DNA of 64,000 nucleotides, taken from positions 48,883-112,882 of the forward strand of contig WRDH01000003.1 of assembly GCA_009783555.1 (NCBI GenBank), in the 5' to 3' direction. Below, one piece after another: positions 60,995 to 64,000 of this stretch. The DNA is from Oscillospiraceae bacterium (GTDB lineage Bacteria > Bacillota > Clostridia > Oscillospirales > Oscillospiraceae). The number at the start of each line of letters is the position of its first letter. Positions within the stretch are counted from its first letter, which is position 1. A model generated the notes under the pieces. The model was not told the origin of the DNA. It did not search any database and saw only the letters and a list, made by a program, of their open reading frames with translations. The position numbers were made by a program, and so were the translations under genes.

Positions 60995-61543
60995 ATGAGC
61001 GTATATTTTACTGCGGATTCGCATTTTGGGCATGCTAATATAATTAAGCATTGTAACCGGCCGTTTGAATCGGTAGAGGAAATGAATGAAACACTTATCG
61101 CAAACTGGAATAGTAGGGTACACAAAGGCGACCATGTATACATCGTCGGTGACTTCTGCTGGCGGGGTGGATATGAGAATGCATTGCGGATAGTAAAGCG
61201 GCTTAAAGGAATCAAGCATCTTGCCATAGGCAACCATGATTCTGACTTTTTGAAAAAGCAGGAATATAGGGAGCAATTTGCGGAAATAGGGCAAATACTG
61301 GTTGCAGGGCTTGATCAGGGGCGTATAATCTGCTGCCATTACCCGATGGCATTATGGCAAGGCTCACATCGCGGGAGCTTCCTTGTGTACGGTCATATAC
61401 ACAACCATATATCCGTAGTGTCCGAGTTCATGATGAAACGCGGCAACGCATTAAACGCCGGTGTTGATATCTGCCAATTTATGCCTGTCACATTTAAGGA
61501 ACTGCAAGCATATAACGAGGCTTTTTATATTCACGCTAAGTGA
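60995..61543 (+). CDS. Metallophosphoesterase (calcineurin-like)
   Basis: A 182-residue cytoplasmic phosphoesterase. Metal-binding motifs are YFTADSHFGHANI (DxH), GDFCW, GNHDS, and the late CHYP and GHIHNH. Short enzymes of this type (YfcE-like) hydrolyse phosphodiesters; the substrate is unknown. The ATG has a purine-rich GGAAGG upstream. It follows the duplication scar and is co-oriented with the HD gene. Confidence 0.9.
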   Translation: MSVYFTADSHFGHANIIKHCNRPFESVEEMNETLIANWNSRVHKGDHVYIVGDFCWRGGYENALRIVKRLKGIKHLAIGNHDSDFLKKQEYREQFAEIGQILVAGLDQGRIICCHYPMALWQGSHRGSFLVYGHIHNHISVVSEFMMKRGNALNAGVDICQFMPVTFKELQAYNEAFYIHAK

Positions 61544-61573
61544 ATTATCCTTGGCTTAAAAAAGGACGGTGCA

Positions 61574-62086
61574 GTGGTGAAAACAAAAGAGACTGAAGAG
61601 CAAGTGCAAGAAAATGAAATGGTTGAAAAAGCAAGACAAATTGCTTGGGACGCTCATTCGGGACAGATTGATAAAACCGGCGGGCCTTATATCAATCATG
61701 CATGGCGTGTTTCCGAAATGAAGATAATAGATTCCCCGATAAAAAGAATCGTTGCATTATTACACGACGTAATCGAAGACACAGACGTAACTTATGACGA
61801 TTTGAGAGAACAGGGGTTTTCGGAAGAAATCATTAATTCGATAAGACTTGTAACAAAAACAAAGGAAATTAATATCGATGAGTATTTTAAACGCATAAAA
61901 GCGGACCCGGTAGCCCGGGCAGTCAAAATCGCTGATTTGACACACAACATGGACAAATCCCGATGGGACGAACCGGACGCCGGCTGGAAAGACCTAAGCG
62001 AGGATGAAAGAAAGAACCGTCTTAAATGGTTCAAGGTAAAGCGAAAAGAGTACGAAAACTGGCGGGATTATTTGCAACAGGAGTAA
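61574..62086 (+). CDS. HD-domain phosphohydrolase (RelA/SpoT-HD-like)
   Basis: A 170-residue protein. The metal site is built by AHSGQIDKTGGPYINHAWRVS (His), LLHDVIEDTDVTYDDL (HD and ED) and DLTHNMD (Asp), as in the hydrolase half of SpoT-type enzymes, but no synthetase domain follows. Small HD proteins of this kind can remove pyrophosphate from (p)ppGpp-like nucleotides; this is family knowledge, not shown here. GTG start at 61574 or 61577 behind AAAGGA. Confidence 0.85.
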   Translation: MVKTKETEEQVQENEMVEKARQIAWDAHSGQIDKTGGPYINHAWRVSEMKIIDSPIKRIVALLHDVIEDTDVTYDDLREQGFSEEIINSIRLVTKTKEINIDEYFKRIKADPVARAVKIADLTHNMDKSRWDEPDAGWKDLSEDERKNRLKWFKVKRKEYENWRDYLQQE

Positions 62087-62163
62087 AGCTGCTATTAAAG
62101 CCGAAACAGGGGAAAACATGGAGCAATTATATTCCATGTCTCCTTTTTTCTTCTCGCAAACTA

Positions 62164-62192
62164 TAGACATCGTAAGTGAGGCTTGTTATGCT
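62164..62192 (+). promoter_or_regulatory. Promoter module of the LRR gene
   Basis: TAGACA (62164-62169), a 17-base spacer, TATGCT (62187-62192). The preceding sequence contains an ATGGA-TCCAT hairpin and resembles the leader at 58343-58410. Confidence 0.55.
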
Positions 62193-62224
62193 TTACACAA
62201 AATATTTATGGAGGGTCTACTAAT

Positions 62225-63190
62225 ATGACAGAACTTGAAAAGCTTTGTATCCAAAGTAAGGATCGTGAAAAATTAGTGTTAAGAGGCGTGGAGGTTTCCG
62301 ATTTATCACCGCTTGTCGGGTTGACAAACTTAAAGGTGCTAGTACTCAGTGGTTGTGAAATCTCTGATTTATCGTCACTTGCAGGTTTGGAAAGCCTGCA
62401 GGAGCTTTGCCTCTGCCAGAACCAGATTGAAGACATCTCACCGCTTGCGGGGCTGTCAAACTTGGAAATCCTTTGCGTCCAAGATAATCAAATCAATGAT
62501 ATCTCACCGCTGGAAAATCTATTGAGTTTGCGAGAATTGGTGCTTGGCAGAAACATGGTATCTGATATATCTCCGCTTAATAATCTGACAAACCTGCAGG
62601 CATTGGATCTTGGCGGCAATGAGGTGTACGATTTATCACCGATTTCTGAATTGACTGATATACGACAGCTTATTGTTGGTAGCAACGAGATTTTTGATTT
62701 ATCGCCGATTGAAGGATTAATAAACCTTGATTATCTCTGCTTCTGTCACAACCTGGTAGGCAACTTCGCACCGCTTGCCGGGCTGACATGCTTGCAAATG
62801 CTTTGCTGTATGGCAAATAAAACCAGCGAAATCACACCGCTCTCAGGTCTGTTAAGCTTACAGGAGCTTCACCTTGACGGTCTAGGGATTACAAGTCTGT
62901 ATCCGCTTATCGATTTGGAAAACTTGCGTGTATTAACTTTTAGACAAAGTGGATATCTTGATTTATCTGTGCTATCAGGGCTGACAGAGTTAGAGGAGCT
63001 TGACGTGGCATTTTGCGAAGAAATAAACGGCATTTCCGGACTTTATGAGCTGTCAAAACTAAAGAAGTTTACCTACAGCGAAAATAACATATCTGAAGAA
63101 GATGCACTCGAACTCAGCCGCTTTTTACCTGACTGCGTGTTAGATGTGCAGGCGCTCAACGAAGAAGATTCCTACGAATACGACCATTAA
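62225..63190 (+). CDS. Cytoplasmic leucine-rich repeat protein
   Basis: A 321-residue protein made of about twelve 22-residue LRR units of internalin type (L.NL..L.L..N.I.DISPL.GL). There is no signal peptide or membrane span, so it should stay inside the cell. The start ATG at 62225 has GGAGGG ten bases upstream. Bacterial cytoplasmic LRRs usually bind proteins. It lies 23 bases ahead of the ClpE-like ATPase gene, so a functional link is possible but unproven. Confidence 0.83.
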   Translation: MTELEKLCIQSKDREKLVLRGVEVSDLSPLVGLTNLKVLVLSGCEISDLSSLAGLESLQELCLCQNQIEDISPLAGLSNLEILCVQDNQINDISPLENLLSLRELVLGRNMVSDISPLNNLTNLQALDLGGNEVYDLSPISELTDIRQLIVGSNEIFDLSPIEGLINLDYLCFCHNLVGNFAPLAGLTCLQMLCCMANKTSEITPLSGLLSLQELHLDGLGITSLYPLIDLENLRVLTFRQSGYLDLSVLSGLTELEELDVAFCEEINGISGLYELSKLKKFTYSENNISEEDALELSRFLPDCVLDVQALNEEDSYEYDH

Positions 63191-63213
63191 TAATTGAAGG
63201 GAGACTATAATAT

Positions 63214-64000
63214 ATGCCGGAAGATATATGTTCAAAATGCGGAAAATACCCTGCATCTGTTTTTACCAAGAAAATTAAAAACGGACAAATATTTGTGGAG
63301 GGTCTGTGCGAAAAGTGCGCAGGGAAAGCCGGGGAGACAAGTCCGGGATCGCCGGATAAACAGACTTCCACGATTAGTAAACCGAAAAGACACTCTTTTC
63401 TCGATAAATATGGTATTTCACTGACACAAAAGGCGAAGGATGGCAAAGTTCAAAAGCTTATCGGTCGGGAACGGGAAATAAAGCAAATCATAGAAGTGCT
63501 CTGCCGCATGAATAAAAGCAACCCATGCCTCATCGGTCCGCCCGGCTCCGGAAAAACCGTTATTGCAGAATGGCTGGCAAAGCTCATTCTGGACAAAGAC
63601 AAGAAAATACCGAGAAAACTGCAAGATAAAGAAATTTACGTGCTTGATGTAACCACACTTACAGCAGGGATGGGTAAGTTTGGAGATCTTGAAGAACGTA
63701 TTGGTTTTATAATAAATGAAGTAGAGGAACGCGGTAATGTTATAATTTTTATAGATGAAATCCATAGAATTGTTGGTGCCGGGGTAACAGAAGGTAATCC
63801 GGCGGGCGGCATAGACAATATGCTAAAGCCTGCTTTGGCAAGAGATAAGTTTCAGCTAATCAGTGCAACAACACGCGAAGAATATAAGATTATTGAAAAA
63901 GATGCTGCTCTTGAGCGCAGGTTTCAAACGGTCATCATTGATGAATCAACAGTTGAAGATACGATAGAGATTTTACTTGGCATTAAGGACCGCTTTGAGA
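63214..64000 (+). CDS. ClpE/ClpC-like ATP-dependent protease ATPase, N-terminal part
   Basis: The frame runs off the right edge, so only the first ~262 residues are seen. It has a four-Cys zinc finger (CSKCG...LCEKCAGKA, about residues 6-37), a short linker, then the first AAA domain: LIGREREIKQIIEVL, Walker A GPPGSGKT, Walker B VIIFIDEIHR, sensor SATTREEYK and arginine-finger ERRF. The absence of the two-repeat Clp-N domain and presence of the zinc finger fit the ClpE type. The start ATG at 63214 has GAAGGGAG nine bases upstream. It would unfold proteins for the ClpP peptidase. Confidence 0.88.
   Translation, partial: MPEDICSKCGKYPASVFTKKIKNGQIFVEGLCEKCAGKAGETSPGSPDKQTSTISKPKRHSFLDKYGISLTQKAKDGKVQKLIGREREIKQIIEVLCRMNKSNPCLIGPPGSGKTVIAEWLAKLILDKDKKIPRKLQDKEIYVLDVTTLTAGMGKFGDLEERIGFIINEVEERGNVIIFIDEIHRIVGAGVTEGNPAGGIDNMLKPALARDKFQLISATTREEYKIIEKDAALERRFQTVIIDESTVEDTIEILLGIKDRFE

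Overview
The window looks like a chromosomal segment of an anaerobic, motile, Gram-positive Clostridia-type bacterium. The evidence is strong AGGAGG-type ribosome-binding sites, a flavodiiron protein with rubredoxin (oxygen/NO detoxification typical of anaerobes), two chemoreceptors, LytS/YesN and VanR/VanS-type two-component systems, a SigA-type promoter upstream of serC, and several clostridial protein families. No rRNA, tRNA, CRISPR array, phage module or complete insertion sequence is visible. Instead there are many short dispersed repeats and relics of local duplications.

Layout. 1-2.6 kb: the end of a PlsC-like acyltransferase, a ferredoxin-type aldo/keto reductase and a conserved unknown gene. 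2.7-11.5 kb: a tight seven-gene cell-envelope operon (PPM phosphatase, D,D-carboxypeptidase, VanX/VanY-like peptidase, MBOAT acyltransferase, DHHW partner, membrane-anchored unknown, and an Ig-like/transglutaminase-fold protein whose catalytic Cys is Tyr). 11.6-20.4 kb: a YtfQ/YtfR/YtfT/YjfF-like sugar ABC operon, divergent from a second YtfQ-like lipoprotein, a YesM/LytS kinase and an AraC-type response regulator, which together look like a sensing triad for the transporter. 20.5-28.8 kb: MATE pump, hybrid kinase, a chemoreceptor with almost no outside domain, PAP2 phosphatase, DUF4143 ATPase and a GNAT. 28.8-31.6 kb: YgjV-like protein, a GNAT relic, rubredoxin and flavodiiron protein. 31.8-39 kb: a sugar-catabolic locus (FGGY kinase, SDR, PHP protein and SorE-like dehydrogenase, divergent from D-lyxose isomerase and a PfkB kinase) with two palindromic operator-like sites between the arms.

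39-55 kb: XRE regulator and PT-repeat lipoprotein, a DinJ-YafQ toxin-antitoxin pair, the serC-serA-dgk-rarA operon, a large chemoreceptor, trpS with an aminotransferase, folC, and a VanRS-like two-component system. 55-64 kb: an accessory stretch of small proteins (ADP-ribosylglycohydrolase, YbjN-like protein, WYL regulator, phosphoesterase, HD protein, cytoplasmic LRR protein and the start of a ClpE-like ATPase) interrupted by duplicated leaders and truncated gene copies.

The most unusual signals are three ~140-bp long-stem hairpin elements with a related core, each filling a gap between convergent genes. A similar but unrelated-sequence element lies at 37.9 kb. Other notable signals are the pseudo-transglutaminase in the envelope operon, the unassigned FGGY-SDR-PHP-SorE pathway, and the 56.7-61 kb duplication scar.
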